Part shown: piece after piece, positions 8,046 to 16,369 of the stretch | How the letters are laid out: the number at the start of each line of letters is the position of its first letter | Position numbering within the stretch: the stretch's first letter is position 1 | Source of the DNA: Fervidicella metallireducens AeB | GTDB taxonomy: Bacteria > Bacillota > Clostridia > Clostridiales > Caloramatoraceae | Direction: 5' to 3' | NCBI RefSeq assembly: GCF_000601455.1 | Contig: NZ_AZQP01000022.1 | Span: 1-44,720 of the forward strand | Length of the DNA stretch: 44,720 bases | Program-made: the position numbers and the translations under genes | The notes under the pieces: model-generated | The model's input: only the letters and a program-made list of their open reading frames with translations | Told to the model about the DNA's origin: nothing | The model's database searches: none

Positions 8046-9266
8046 TCATCTGTTTAATAGCACTAACAACGGCTTCATTTGCTTCTTAGCTTCTTGCTCA
8101 GCTGACTTTCCTGAATCAACTACAGCTGAGATTGAATCCTTAGCAGGCTGCCAAACTTGATTCATTTCTGGTACTACTGGCATTGGTACTCCTAAAGTCG
8201 CTGCATCACTGATTAACTTGTCTGTCCACTTTGCTAGCTCAACGCCTTTATTAGCTGGAACTGTTCCAACTTTTTCATTAAACATTTTTTCGATTTCAGC
8301 ACTTGTCAGGAACTTTGCAAAATCTGCTGCTACTTCTTTGTTTTGTGATGACTTTGGAAGGAATGCCATCTTTCCACCAACGAAAGGTCTTGAGTCCTTT
8401 CCTGTTATATCGTTCTTTGGAAGAACTACAGCTCCCCAATTAATGTTTGATTTTTCAATATCAGCAAAACACCATGGTCCATTAATCCAGAATGCTGCTT
8501 TTCCCTCAAGGAATAATGCCTGAGCTGTTCCATAGTCAAGTTGCTTTGGAATAACTTTATCTACATTGATTAACTTATTTAAGAATTTTAAATAATCTAC
8601 ATATCCTTGTGCATCTAAATTAGGTGTAACACCATCTTCTTTTAAAGCGCTACCACCAAAACTTTGCAGGAATCCATAAGTATTGTAGAAAGTATTGTTT
8701 AAATCAACTGCAATACCACTTTTACCCTTCTTTACATTTTCCTTTGCTATATTTATCATTTCAGTTATCGTTGTTGGTGGAGTACTTACTAAGTCCTTAT
8801 TGTATATAAGTACTACAGCTTCCATTGATAATGGGAAACCATAATGTTTTCCATTTAATGATGCAATATTATAAGTACTTTCGATGTAATTATCCTTAAC
8901 GTCAGCTACATAATCATCAATAGGATCTATTAGATTTCCTGTAGCTAAAACTCCTACCCAGTCATGAGCCCCAAAGAAAAGGTCTGGTCCATCACCAGTT
9001 TGAAGTGATGCTACTACCTTATCCTTAAAGTTATCATTTGGAGTATAAAGTAATTCAAAATTTACATTTGGATGTGCCTCAGTATATTTTGTAGTTGTTT
9101 CCTTTAATGCTTCTTCCTCAGCGCCTGTCCAAGAATGCCATACCTTTAATGTAACTTTTTTGTCTGCATCTCCATTTGTTGATTTTGAACCACATCCTGA
9201 AAAAACTCCCAGCATGAGCAGTGCGATTAACACAACACCTAAAATCCTTTTAAAATTCTTTCTCAT
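8046..9266 (-). CDS. malE: Maltodextrin-binding lipoprotein MalE (C-terminus frameshifted)
   Basis: An extracellular solute-binding lipoprotein that captures maltodextrins for MalFG. The start at 9266 is set by AAGGGGGG eight bases upstream. The signal peptide MRKNFKRILGVVLIALLMLG is followed by the lipobox FSGC, whose cysteine would be lipidated. The mature part is a type 1 sugar-binding fold (KVTLKVWHSWTGAEEEAL; AFWINGPW; VGTVPANKGV). As read, the protein ends ...EAKKQMKPLLVLLNR at 8046. Shifting frame by one base near 8082-8085 instead gives EAKKANEAVVSAIKQMKGE with a stop at 8035, the normal-looking helical end of this family. One base therefore seems to be missing. It is the first gene of the operon, behind a LacI-type operator and a good promoter. 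Confidence 0.9.
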   Translation of the reverse strand: MRKNFKRILGVVLIALLMLGVFSGCGSKSTNGDADKKVTLKVWHSWTGAEEEALKETTTKYTEAHPNVNFELLYTPNDNFKDKVVASLQTGDGPDLFFGAHDWVGVLATGNLIDPIDDYVADVKDNYIESTYNIASLNGKHYGFPLSMEAVVLIYNKDLVSTPPTTITEMINIAKENVKKGKSGIAVDLNNTFYNTYGFLQSFGGSALKEDGVTPNLDAQGYVDYLKFLNKLINVDKVIPKQLDYGTAQALFLEGKAAFWINGPWCFADIEKSNINWGAVVLPKNDITGKDSRPFVGGKMAFLPKSSQNKEVAADFAKFLTSAEIEKMFNEKVGTVPANKGVELAKWTDKLISDAATLGVPMPVVPEMNQVWQPAKDSISAVVDSGKSAEQEAKKQMKPLLVLLNR

Positions 9267-9300
9267 TAATGACCCCCCTTGATTTTCATTATGCACTTAG

Positions 9301-9314
9301 TGCAAACGTTTGCA
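9301..9314. promoter_or_regulatory. LacI-family operator in the malE leader
   Basis: TGCAAACGTTTGCA is a perfect 14-bp palindrome with the central CG typical of LacI/MalR/CcpA operators. It lies 14 bp downstream of the malE -10 box, so a bound repressor would block early transcription. A near copy lies at 10703-10716. Confidence 0.85.
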
Positions 9315-9328
9315 TTATCTTCAATTTA

Positions 9329-9358
9329 AGTATATATTTTATTTACTATAAATGTCAA
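9329..9358 (-). promoter_or_regulatory. Promoter of the malE operon
   Basis: On the minus strand, TTGACA (9353-9358, perfect -35) and TATACT (9329-9334, -10) are separated by 18 bp. The start point would fall just before the operator at 9301-9314. Confidence 0.7.
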
Positions 9359-9477
9359 TACTGTTTTTTAATAATTTATATATTTTAAAATTTTTTGATA
9401 ATTAAAATTACATAAAATCTAGAATAACTTATATTTGTATCTTTGTAACAATTAATCGTTAATCACCTTTTAATCTT

Positions 9478-10485
9478 TTAACAGGATTCTCTAATAATCA
9501 GTTTCGTTGGGACTATTCTCGCCTGTGGAAGCAATTTTTTATTTTGCAGTTTCTGAAATAACAATTCCGTAGCCTCAACTCCCAATTCATATGGGTTAAT
9601 ATCTACTGATGTCAATGAAGGTGAAAGATATTCAGCAGTTGTTATATTGTTAAAACTTAATATACCAATATCATCCGGTATTTTAAGTCCTGCATCCTTT
9701 ATAGCTTCCATGGCCCCAACTGCCAAAAGATCATCTACAGCCAGGATTGCGTCAGGTAATTTACCTATTTTTATTAAATTTTCCACCGCCCCATAACCGT
9801 TTTCTTTAGAAAATTCAGCTGATATAACCAAATCAGGGTTAAATTCAATTCTATTATCCATTAATGCTCTTTTATATCCTTCAAGTCTATCTAAAGAAAC
9901 TACCATGTTTAATGGTCCAGTTATTATTGCAATTGATTTTCTGCCTTTGTTTATCAAGTGGGTTGTTGCTTCGTATGAAGCTCCTATATTATCGTTGTCA
10001 ACATAACTTACTTTAGTTCCATTTATAGGCTTTCCAACCATAACAAAGGGGAAATTTTTATCAATAAGCATTCTTAGAGTTTCATCCTCTAATTTTGAGT
10101 AAAGCATAATTACACCATCAACCATGCCAGTTTTAACTATTTTATCTATTGTATTGACCTTTCCGATGCCGTCATCTTCTATGGATAAAAGTATATAAAA
10201 ACCATTTTCATTTGCACTTGCCGATATACCCCTTAGCACCTCAGGAAAAAAAGGATTTGCTAAGGACAAGTGGGCAGATTTTGGCATTATTACACCAATA
10301 GTATTCGTTGACTTACTAACTAAGCTTCTTGCTATTGCATTTGGATGATATCCAAGTTCTTTCATTGCTTCATTTACTTTTAATTTAGTCTCTTCACTGA
10401 TTCTTGGGTCATCAGATATTACCCTTGAAACTGTGGAGGGTGATACCATAGCCATTTTAGCAACATCCTTTATCGTTACTGTCAT
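9478..10485 (-). CDS. LacI/MalR-family transcriptional regulator of the maltodextrin genes
   Basis: A 335-residue repressor. The N-terminal helix-turn-helix and hinge read TIKDVAKMAMVSPSTVSRVI through MKELGYHPNAIARSL, typical of LacI-family proteins that bind palindromes with a central CG. Residues from about 60 on form the periplasmic-binding-like effector domain. The start at 10485 is chosen because AAGGAG stands 8 nt upstream; an in-frame GTG at 10494 has no ribosome binding site. It lies between the malE operon and the divergent phosphorylase gene, and both carry the same operator, so local control by maltodextrin or a derivative is a strong inference. No clear terminator separates it from the malE promoter region. 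Confidence 0.88.
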   Translation of the reverse strand: MTVTIKDVAKMAMVSPSTVSRVISDDPRISEETKLKVNEAMKELGYHPNAIARSLVSKSTNTIGVIMPKSAHLSLANPFFPEVLRGISASANENGFYILLSIEDDGIGKVNTIDKIVKTGMVDGVIMLYSKLEDETLRMLIDKNFPFVMVGKPINGTKVSYVDNDNIGASYEATTHLINKGRKSIAIITGPLNMVVSLDRLEGYKRALMDNRIEFNPDLVISAEFSKENGYGAVENLIKIGKLPDAILAVDDLLAVGAMEAIKDAGLKIPDDIGILSFNNITTAEYLSPSLTSVDINPYELGVEATELLFQKLQNKKLLPQARIVPTKLIIRESC

Positions 10486-10702
10486 ATACCTCACTCCTTC
10501 AATTAAATTCTCATTTTCTCAAAAATCACAAACACAAATAAGATTTTTTATAAAATGCAACGTGATAAATTCAAAATAATAAATAATTACAGGCTTACTT
10601 TCAATCATATCATACAAAAATCAACAAAAATAGTCAGAATCTACTAAAGAAAAATATCTAAATTCTGATATTAATTTAATTATACATGAGAACAATTTTT
10701 TG

Positions 10703-10716
10703 TGCAAACGGTTGCA
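10703..10716. promoter_or_regulatory. LacI-family operator overlapping the phosphorylase promoter
   Basis: TGCAAACGGTTGCA differs from the malE operator by one base. It sits inside the slightly longer near-palindrome GTGCAAACGGTTGCAC and overlaps the -35 box (10712-10717) of the phosphorylase promoter, which suits direct repression. Confidence 0.82.
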
Positions 10717-10740
10717 CTATTTTCTGATTTATCTTATAAT
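10712..10740 (+). promoter_or_regulatory. Promoter of the glucan phosphorylase gene
   Basis: TTGCAC (10712-10717) and a perfect TATAAT (10735-10740) are separated by 17 bp, 32 bp upstream of the phosphorylase start. Confidence 0.75.
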
Positions 10741-10772
10741 TTGAATTAACAATCTTAATGAGGAGGGTTCCT

Positions 10773-12389
10773 ATGGGGAATAATATGAAATATCCAAGAG
10801 TAGCTTATTTTTGTATGGAATATGGTCTTCAATCTGAATTTAAACAATATGCAGGAGGCCTTGGAATACTAGCTGGAGATCATATGAAAGGAGCAAAGGA
10901 TCTTGATTTACCGATAATAGGAATAGGTATCAAATGGAAACAAGGTTACACAGATCAGATGATTGGTAAAGATGGAAAACCTTACGATAGCTATCACAAT
11001 TATGAATACGATTTCTTAGAAGATACAGGAGTTAAGGTAACTGTAAAAATCCGTCAGAGAGATGTAGTTTGTAAAGTATGGAAAGTTGAAAAATTCAACA
11101 ATGCAACTATATATATGCTAGATACAGATATACCAGAAAATGAAGATACATGGATTACTGGCCAACTTTATGGATGGTTTGGAGAAGAAAGAATTGCTCA
11201 AGAAATGGTACTAGGAATAGGTGGCGTTCGAGCTTTAAGAAAGCTTGGCATTGATATAGATGTATATCATTTCAATGAAGGACATGCAGTTTTTGCTGCT
11301 TTAGAACTTATAAGAGAAAAAATGTCAGAGGGAGAATCCTTTGAAAAAGCATTGGAGTTAACAAGAAAACAAGTTGTTTTCACAACTCATACGCCAATTA
11401 AGCAGGGTAATGAAGAACATCCATTAGATAGACTTCAGTATATGGGAGCTTTTAATGGATTAACACTTGAACAAATGGTTTATATCGGCGGAGCTCCATT
11501 TAATATGACAGTTGCAGCATTAAGAGTATGTAAGAAAGCAAATGCAGTAGCAAAACTTCATGCAGAAACAGCAAATGCTATGTGGAGCCATGTAGACTAC
11601 CCTGCTCCAATAATCCCAATTACAAATGCAATACATAAACCGACATGGGTAGATGCTAATATTTTAGCCGATTACAATAATCCTGAAAAACTATGGTCAG
11701 CCCATATGGAAAATAAGAAAAACTTAATTAAATTTATCAAAGAACGAAATGGAGTTGAACTGGATCCAGATGTTTTATTAATAGGCTTCTCTAGAAGAGC
11801 TGCTCCATATAAGCGAAGCGATTTTATATTCAGTGATGAAAGTATTATACGTCCCCTACTTGAAAATAAAAAATTACAAATAGTATTTTCAGGTAAAGCT
11901 CATCCTCTAGATGACACAGGTAAAAATATTGTTTCAAACTTGGTAAAAATGTCAAAGGAATATCCAAATTCAGTAGTTTTCCTTGAGAACTATGATATGG
12001 AGATAGGAATGATGCTAACCAGGGGTGCAGACATTTGGCTTAACAATCCTAGAAAACCTCTTGAGGCAAGTGGTACTTCTGGAATGAAAGCTGCTATGAA
12101 CGGTGTCCTCAATTTAAGTATACTAGATGGTTGGTGGCCTGAAGCATGTAACCATGGTATAAATGGATGGCAAATCGGAGATGGCTTTGAAAGTAAAGAT
12201 ACTAAAGAGCAGGATGCCCATGATTTAAAATCCTTGTATAAAGTGTTGTTAGAAGAGGTTATACCTACTTATTACAATAACAGAAGTAAATGGATTGAAA
12301 TGATGCAGGAAAGTATTAAATCAACAAAAGATGCCTTCAGCATCGAAAGAATGTTAAAGGAATACTATGAAAAACTTTATATGGCTTAA
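10773..12389 (+). CDS. glgP: Alpha-glucan phosphorylase (GT35), short form
   Basis: A 538-residue pyridoxal-phosphate enzyme that converts alpha-1,4-glucans plus phosphate to glucose-1-phosphate. It belongs to the short alpha-glucan phosphorylase group found in many thermophiles and clostridia, not the roughly 800-residue glycogen phosphorylase. Motifs are YFCMEYGLQSEFKQYAGGLG at the N-terminus, HFNEGHAVFAALELI, TTHTPIKQGNEEHPLDRL, and EASGTSGMKAAMNGVLNLS, whose lysine should carry PLP, followed by DGWWPEACNHG. The start at 10773 is set by AGGAGGG (10761-10767). An ATG at 10758 lies upstream of that site and is rejected. It is transcribed away from the lacI-mal operon but shares its operator, so phosphorolysis and GH15 hydrolysis of imported dextrins are probably co-regulated. 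The symbol is by function. Confidence 0.92.
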   Translation: MGNNMKYPRVAYFCMEYGLQSEFKQYAGGLGILAGDHMKGAKDLDLPIIGIGIKWKQGYTDQMIGKDGKPYDSYHNYEYDFLEDTGVKVTVKIRQRDVVCKVWKVEKFNNATIYMLDTDIPENEDTWITGQLYGWFGEERIAQEMVLGIGGVRALRKLGIDIDVYHFNEGHAVFAALELIREKMSEGESFEKALELTRKQVVFTTHTPIKQGNEEHPLDRLQYMGAFNGLTLEQMVYIGGAPFNMTVAALRVCKKANAVAKLHAETANAMWSHVDYPAPIIPITNAIHKPTWVDANILADYNNPEKLWSAHMENKKNLIKFIKERNGVELDPDVLLIGFSRRAAPYKRSDFIFSDESIIRPLLENKKLQIVFSGKAHPLDDTGKNIVSNLVKMSKEYPNSVVFLENYDMEIGMMLTRGADIWLNNPRKPLEASGTSGMKAAMNGVLNLSILDGWWPEACNHGINGWQIGDGFESKDTKEQDAHDLKSLYKVLLEEVIPTYYNNRSKWIEMMQESIKSTKDAFSIERMLKEYYEKLYMA

Positions 12390-12402
12390 AAAACATAGCT
12401 GT

Positions 12403-12422
12403 AGCACTAAGAAATTAGTGCT
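12403..12422 (+). terminator. Stem-loop directly after the phosphorylase gene
   Basis: AGCACTAA-GAAA-TTAGTGCT is an 8-bp perfect stem with a GAAA loop, 14 bp after the stop. The following sequence is only mildly T-rich (CAGCCTTTCT), so it may help termination or protect the 3' end rather than terminate alone. Confidence 0.5.
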
Positions 12423-12465
12423 CAGCCTTTCTGATTATTGACATAGATTATTTATAATAAGCCTA

Positions 12466-12524
12466 CGAAAAAGGGCTATCACCTCAGCAAGTGTTACATG
12501 CTAAGGCGACAGCCCTTTTATTTA
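12466..12524. terminator. Bidirectional terminator between the phosphorylase and mbh operons
   Basis: AAAAGGGCT (12469-12477) pairs with AGCCCTTTT (12511-12519). An inner near-perfect stem pairs CCTCAGCA with TGCTAAGG. T-runs follow on both strands (TTTTATTTATTTT on plus, TTTTT on minus). It serves the convergent phosphorylase (+) and mbhN (-). Confidence 0.8.
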
Positions 12525-12526
12525 TT

Positions 12527-13015
12527 TTACTTTTCTTCTTTTTTATCCTCAGCCTTTTCTGCTGGCTTTTCTGTAGCAGCTGGTGCTGCCGCAGGAGCCT
12601 TTGCTGCAGCAGGAGCTGCGCCTGCAGGTGGTACTGGTGGTTTTGGAGGTAGCTTCTTTATAAACGTGCCTCTAACCATAAAATCTTCTTCATCAGTTCC
12701 AACCATAGAATAATCCTTTGTTAGTTCAATTGCCTTTTTAGCACAGAAATCAGCACACATCTGACAGAAAGTACATTGTCCAAGGTAGAATTGGAAAGTA
12801 ATTTTATCTCCTTCTTCAGTCTTCTCAATTGTTCTTGTTATAGCATCAGGAGCACAAACTCTAATACACATTCCGCAGTTTATGCACTTATCTGCATGAA
12901 ACTTTATTCTTCCCCTATAGCCCTCTGGAGCTTCCTTTTTAACTAAAGGATAAAGTTCAGTACTTGGCTTTTTTGTTAAAGACGTAATTGCTTCTTTAAG
13001 GAAAGGAAATTTCAT
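12527..13015 (-). CDS. mbhN: Mbh hydrogenase ferredoxin-like subunit (NuoI/EchF family)
   Basis: A 162-residue electron-transfer subunit with two [4Fe-4S] motifs, CINCGMCIRVC and CTFCQMCADFC, that pass electrons from ferredoxin towards MbhJ. It should sit on the cytoplasmic arm of the complex. The ATG overlaps the mbhJ stop (TAATG). It is the last gene of the operon. After about residue 122 the protein changes to a low-complexity Pro/Ala-rich linker and ends in an acidic/basic stretch (EKPAEKAEDKKEEK). Typical family members end soon after the second cluster, so this roughly 40-residue tail is unusual. The reading frame through the tail is open and ends right at the terminator. Confidence 0.9.
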   Translation of the reverse strand: MKFPFLKEAITSLTKKPSTELYPLVKKEAPEGYRGRIKFHADKCINCGMCIRVCAPDAITRTIEKTEEGDKITFQFYLGQCTFCQMCADFCAKKAIELTKDYSMVGTDEEDFMVRGTFIKKLPPKPPVPPAGAAPAAAKAPAAAPAATEKPAEKAEDKKEEK

Positions 13016-13455
13016 TATTTACCCCTCCTTTTTGTCTTTAATATTTCTACAGCCTTTGCCAATCCATCTATAATAGCTTCTGGCTTTGGAGGACATCCAG
13101 CAATAGAAACGTCAACATCACAATATCTATCAAGTGGACCTTCAACAGAATAGCTTCCGTGGAAGACATTACATGAACGTGGGCAAGAACCAATTGAAAC
13201 AACAACCTTAGGATCTGGAACCTGTGCTAAAGTTCTTACAAGTCTTTCCTTAGATTGTGAAGTTATTGGACCTGATACCACTACAATATCAGCATGTCTT
13301 GGAGTTCCTGCAAGTTTAAAACCCATTCTCTCAGCATCATATCTTGGTGTAATAACTGAAACTAATTCAATATCACATCCGTTACATGAACCTGTATTTA
13401 TGTGTAACAGCCATGGTGACTTTTCAATACCTTTTTCGATTAACTTTTTGAACAT
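13015..13455 (-). CDS. mbhJ: Mbh hydrogenase small subunit (NuoB/EchC family)
   Basis: A small subunit of about 146 residues that holds the [4Fe-4S] cluster next to the Ni-Fe site. Cluster cysteines are seen in NTGSCNGCDIELVS, in SIGSCPRSCNVFHG and in IAGCPPKPEAI. The start is placed at the ATG at 13455, 11 nt after GGAGG; an in-frame GTG at 13467 overlaps that ribosome binding site and is unlikely. It lies between mbhM and mbhN, with a one-base stop/start overlap with mbhN. Together with MbhL it forms the catalytic module. The same family includes NuoB of complex I, but the Ni ligands kept in MbhL mark this one as hydrogenase. Confidence 0.92.
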   Translation of the reverse strand: MFKKLIEKGIEKSPWLLHINTGSCNGCDIELVSVITPRYDAERMGFKLAGTPRHADIVVVSGPITSQSKERLVRTLAQVPDPKVVVSIGSCPRSCNVFHGSYSVEGPLDRYCDVDVSIAGCPPKPEAIIDGLAKAVEILKTKRRGK

Positions 13456-13473
13456 TAAAATCTGCACCTCCTA

Positions 13474-14439
13474 TTACAGTCCTAGCCATACAAGCACAAG
13501 ACTTAGTAAGGCAAGAGCTGTTGGGTAAGTCCAATAGAACTTAAAAGTTTGTTCAACTCTTAATCTTGCGGTAATAGCTTTAAGAACTGATATTGAAATA
13601 AATGTTACAACAACTGCTAAAGCAAATTGTATTAAAACATTTAAAGCAACAAAATTTGTTCCAGCACCGCTTAAGAATAGCGTAACGAACAATGACGTCA
13701 TAATAAACATCTTAATTGCATGGTTTAATTTAAATATTCCCAATGGAGGTCCACTATATTCAACTAATGGTCCTTCACATATTTCAATTTCAGCTTCAGC
13801 TATATCAAAGGGTAAACTTCCTACTTTACAAGGTATTACCAGTAATAAAGCTATAGCTGCTGGAATCATGCTCCATTGTGCTATCATTGGCCCATATTGA
13901 GCTTGATAGTCTACAATTGCCTTTAAAGAAAAAGTTATATTTCCATCAAGAGCCATACCTACTTTTCTTCCGATAGTTAAAAGAACTATAACGAGTGGTA
14001 ACTCATATGAAAGTATTGCAACCATTTCTCTTGATATACCTACTCCTGCATATGGAGAACCTGAAGCAGATCCCCCTATTATCAATGCAACCCCTGGAAT
14101 AGTTAATAAATATATTATAACTATTAAATCAGCAACAGGTTTATCAAATATGCTGAAATTAAAAATTGGAATGAAAAGTGAAACAGTTACTAAGCTTAAT
14201 AAACCTACTACTGGTGCTGCTAAATACACCTTTCTGGCTGCATGTCTTGGAATAATTGTTTCTTTACCTAATAATTTAAGAAAATCATATGTCGGCTGAA
14301 GAATTGGAGGTCCAATTCTCTTTTGCATTCTTGCTACAAGTTTTCTATCTATACCAGCAATAAGAAGACCTGCAACTACACAGAATGCAAACCCTGGGAA
14401 AATTAGTATATAGAATAAAAATTGTAATATATTATTCAA
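13474..14439 (-). CDS. mbhM: Mbh hydrogenase membrane anchor subunit (NuoH/EchB family)
   Basis: A 321-residue integral membrane protein of the NuoH/HycD/EchB family with about eight hydrophobic segments. It joins the catalytic arm to the ion-pumping membrane arm. Family motifs include GIDRKLVARMQKRIGPPILQ near the N-terminus and the conserved acidic loop LPFDIAEAEIEICEGPLVEY, which lies at the quinone-like cavity in complex I relatives and is important for coupling. It follows mbhH by 13 bp and precedes mbhJ. Its place after the antiporter genes, and the absence of a separate mbhI gene before it, differ from the archaeal order. Confidence 0.92.
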   Translation of the reverse strand: MNNILQFLFYILIFPGFAFCVVAGLLIAGIDRKLVARMQKRIGPPILQPTYDFLKLLGKETIIPRHAARKVYLAAPVVGLLSLVTVSLFIPIFNFSIFDKPVADLIVIIYLLTIPGVALIIGGSASGSPYAGVGISREMVAILSYELPLVIVLLTIGRKVGMALDGNITFSLKAIVDYQAQYGPMIAQWSMIPAAIALLLVIPCKVGSLPFDIAEAEIEICEGPLVEYSGPPLGIFKLNHAIKMFIMTSLFVTLFLSGAGTNFVALNVLIQFALAVVVTFISISVLKAITARLRVEQTFKFYWTYPTALALLSLVLVWLGL

Positions 14440-14452
14440 ACCGTGTCCCTCC

Positions 14453-16369
14453 TTATTTCACAAGTAAGAACAGATAAAGCATTACTAATGCTGTAGTAGA
14501 CACAACCATCAATGCATAATCATTTACTACACCATTGTGTACATCATGCATAAAGTGGAAGTATCCCTTTAGATTATGCTTTAATCCCCAGAATAAGTCA
14601 TTTCCTGCTACATGTGAATGTTCTGCAGCTTCACCGCTGAAGAAAACATCAAATTTAGCATTGTTATTTTCTGCACCTACTATGTGTCTTGGGTTAAATC
14701 CTCCAGTTAAAGCAACTAGAGCAAAAGCTATTAATAGCACACCAAATAGTATCAGCCATGATGTTGGATTCCATCCAGCCATAGCATAGTCATATTTTGG
14801 TATAGCAATTCCTTCTGTATAAATCTTTGTAGCATATTCTTGACCCATCATTACTGCTACATAATTACCAGCACTCTTTATAGCTAGAACTGCTGGTTTT
14901 ATTAAGTAATCAATTACTGCAGTTGGCAGAATACCTGCTACAAGACATAGAGCTGCTAATATCCACATTGGTATTCTCATTGATAGTGGAACTTCTTCAG
15001 CATTTTCAAATTCCTTTGGTAATTGTCCAAAGAAAACTGATTGTGTTACCTTTATAAATGACGCTAGAGTCATTACGCTGACAATCAATGCAACGATAGT
15101 AACAAATACATATCCTGGATTATTAGTTTCCATTGATTTTGCAAAAGTTCCCTGGTAAACTAACCACTTTGAAACAAAGCCGTTGAATGGAGGAATACCA
15201 CTGATTGCAAAGGCCCCAACAAGGAATAGTCCTGCAGTTTGAGGCATCTTCTTTGCAAGACCCCCAAGCTTATTTAAATCAGTTGTTCCTGTTGAGTATA
15301 GTACTGCACCAGCACAAAGGAATAATAATCCCTTAAATAAAGTGTGGTTTAAAGCATGGTACAATCCACCTGTAAGTCCTAAAATCGTTGACAAACCGAT
15401 TGCAGTTAATACATAACCTATTTGTGAAATACTATGGAATGCTAACAGTCTCTTAAAATCACTTTGAGCAAGAGCCATAGTAACTCCAATGAACATTGTT
15501 ATTGTACCTAAAAATACTAGCAGGAACTGCATTGAAGGTAAGTTCATACTTGCAAATACAACGAAAACAAGTCTTATCATACCGTATATACCTGCTTTGT
15601 TTACAATACCTGAGAAAAGCATTGAAACAGATGATGGTGCAGCAGCATAAGCATCGGGTGCAACAACGTGGCAAGGAACTATAAAGGCCTTTACCGCGTA
15701 ACCACCAATCATTAAAGCAAAAGCAAACAATATTACTGGTGTATGCTGTGCATTATTAAGTAGTGCTGTAATTTGAGCTAAATTTAATGTCTTAAACTGT
15801 GCATACATTACAACAGTACCAAGTAATATTAAAGAAGAACCAATAGAACCTACAACAAGGTATTTAAAAGCTGCTTCAATTGATTCAGCTTTGTGATTTC
15901 TAAAGGCAGTTAATCCCACTGCAGCAAAAGTCATGATTTCTATCATAACGTACATGTTAAAAAGGTCACCTGTAAATACAAAACCTAACACGCTGCCAGC
16001 AAGCATCATAAATACAACATAGTATTTATCCTGTCCATTGTCTTTACTCATATATTTAAATGAGTAAATTGCACCTAGGAAAACTGTTACAGTTACTATT
16101 AATCCAAAGAATAAACTTAATTGATCTACTTCAAGACCTATTCCAATGGCCCAATCAGAAACTGGAACCCAATTACCCATCCAGTAAGAAATGATTTGTC
16201 CCTCCATCATAACTGGCTTGAATAACATCAATGTAAGAACTAATGAAGTACCTGTAGCTAAGAAAATTACAAATTTTCTTAAACTATTTGATTTATATCC
16301 TACTAAACCTGAGATAAAGGCACCCAGGAATAAAACCTGTATAGCTATTATAGGTAAATGGTTTGTCAT
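14453..16369 (-). CDS. mbhH: Mbh antiporter-like subunit MrpD/NuoN type with a C-terminal MbhI-like extension
   Basis: A 638-residue membrane protein, the large proton/sodium-channel subunit of the Mbh membrane arm. The antiporter core (about residues 1-500) includes the membrane glutamate region FNMYVMIEIMTFAAVGLTAF and the lysine/histidine helices AFIVPCHVVAPDAYAAAPSS and GGLYHALNHTLFKGLLFLCA. MrpD/MbhH proteins are usually near 500 residues. Here about 100 more residues follow from about 536: a hydrophobic helix, a polar/amphipathic stretch (NDLFWGLKHNLKGYFHFMHD) and a final hydrophobic helix. That TM-lateral helix-TM pattern is what MbhI supplies in Pyrococcus Mbh, and no mbhI gene exists here, so I infer an MbhH-MbhI fusion. 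The gene overlaps mbhG by 4 bp. Confidence 0.9.
   Translation of the reverse strand: MTNHLPIIAIQVLFLGAFISGLVGYKSNSLRKFVIFLATGTSLVLTLMLFKPVMMEGQIISYWMGNWVPVSDWAIGIGLEVDQLSLFFGLIVTVTVFLGAIYSFKYMSKDNGQDKYYVVFMMLAGSVLGFVFTGDLFNMYVMIEIMTFAAVGLTAFRNHKAESIEAAFKYLVVGSIGSSLILLGTVVMYAQFKTLNLAQITALLNNAQHTPVILFAFALMIGGYAVKAFIVPCHVVAPDAYAAAPSSVSMLFSGIVNKAGIYGMIRLVFVVFASMNLPSMQFLLVFLGTITMFIGVTMALAQSDFKRLLAFHSISQIGYVLTAIGLSTILGLTGGLYHALNHTLFKGLLFLCAGAVLYSTGTTDLNKLGGLAKKMPQTAGLFLVGAFAISGIPPFNGFVSKWLVYQGTFAKSMETNNPGYVFVTIVALIVSVMTLASFIKVTQSVFFGQLPKEFENAEEVPLSMRIPMWILAALCLVAGILPTAVIDYLIKPAVLAIKSAGNYVAVMMGQEYATKIYTEGIAIPKYDYAMAGWNPTSWLILFGVLLIAFALVALTGGFNPRHIVGAENNNAKFDVFFSGEAAEHSHVAGNDLFWGLKHNLKGYFHFMHDVHNGVVNDYALMVVSTTALVMLYLFLLVK

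Noticed and set aside
12498-12713. Plus-strand frame of 71 codons with an Ala/Gly/Phe-rich sequence
   Set aside because: It is the mirror of the low-complexity tail of mbhN on the opposite strand.
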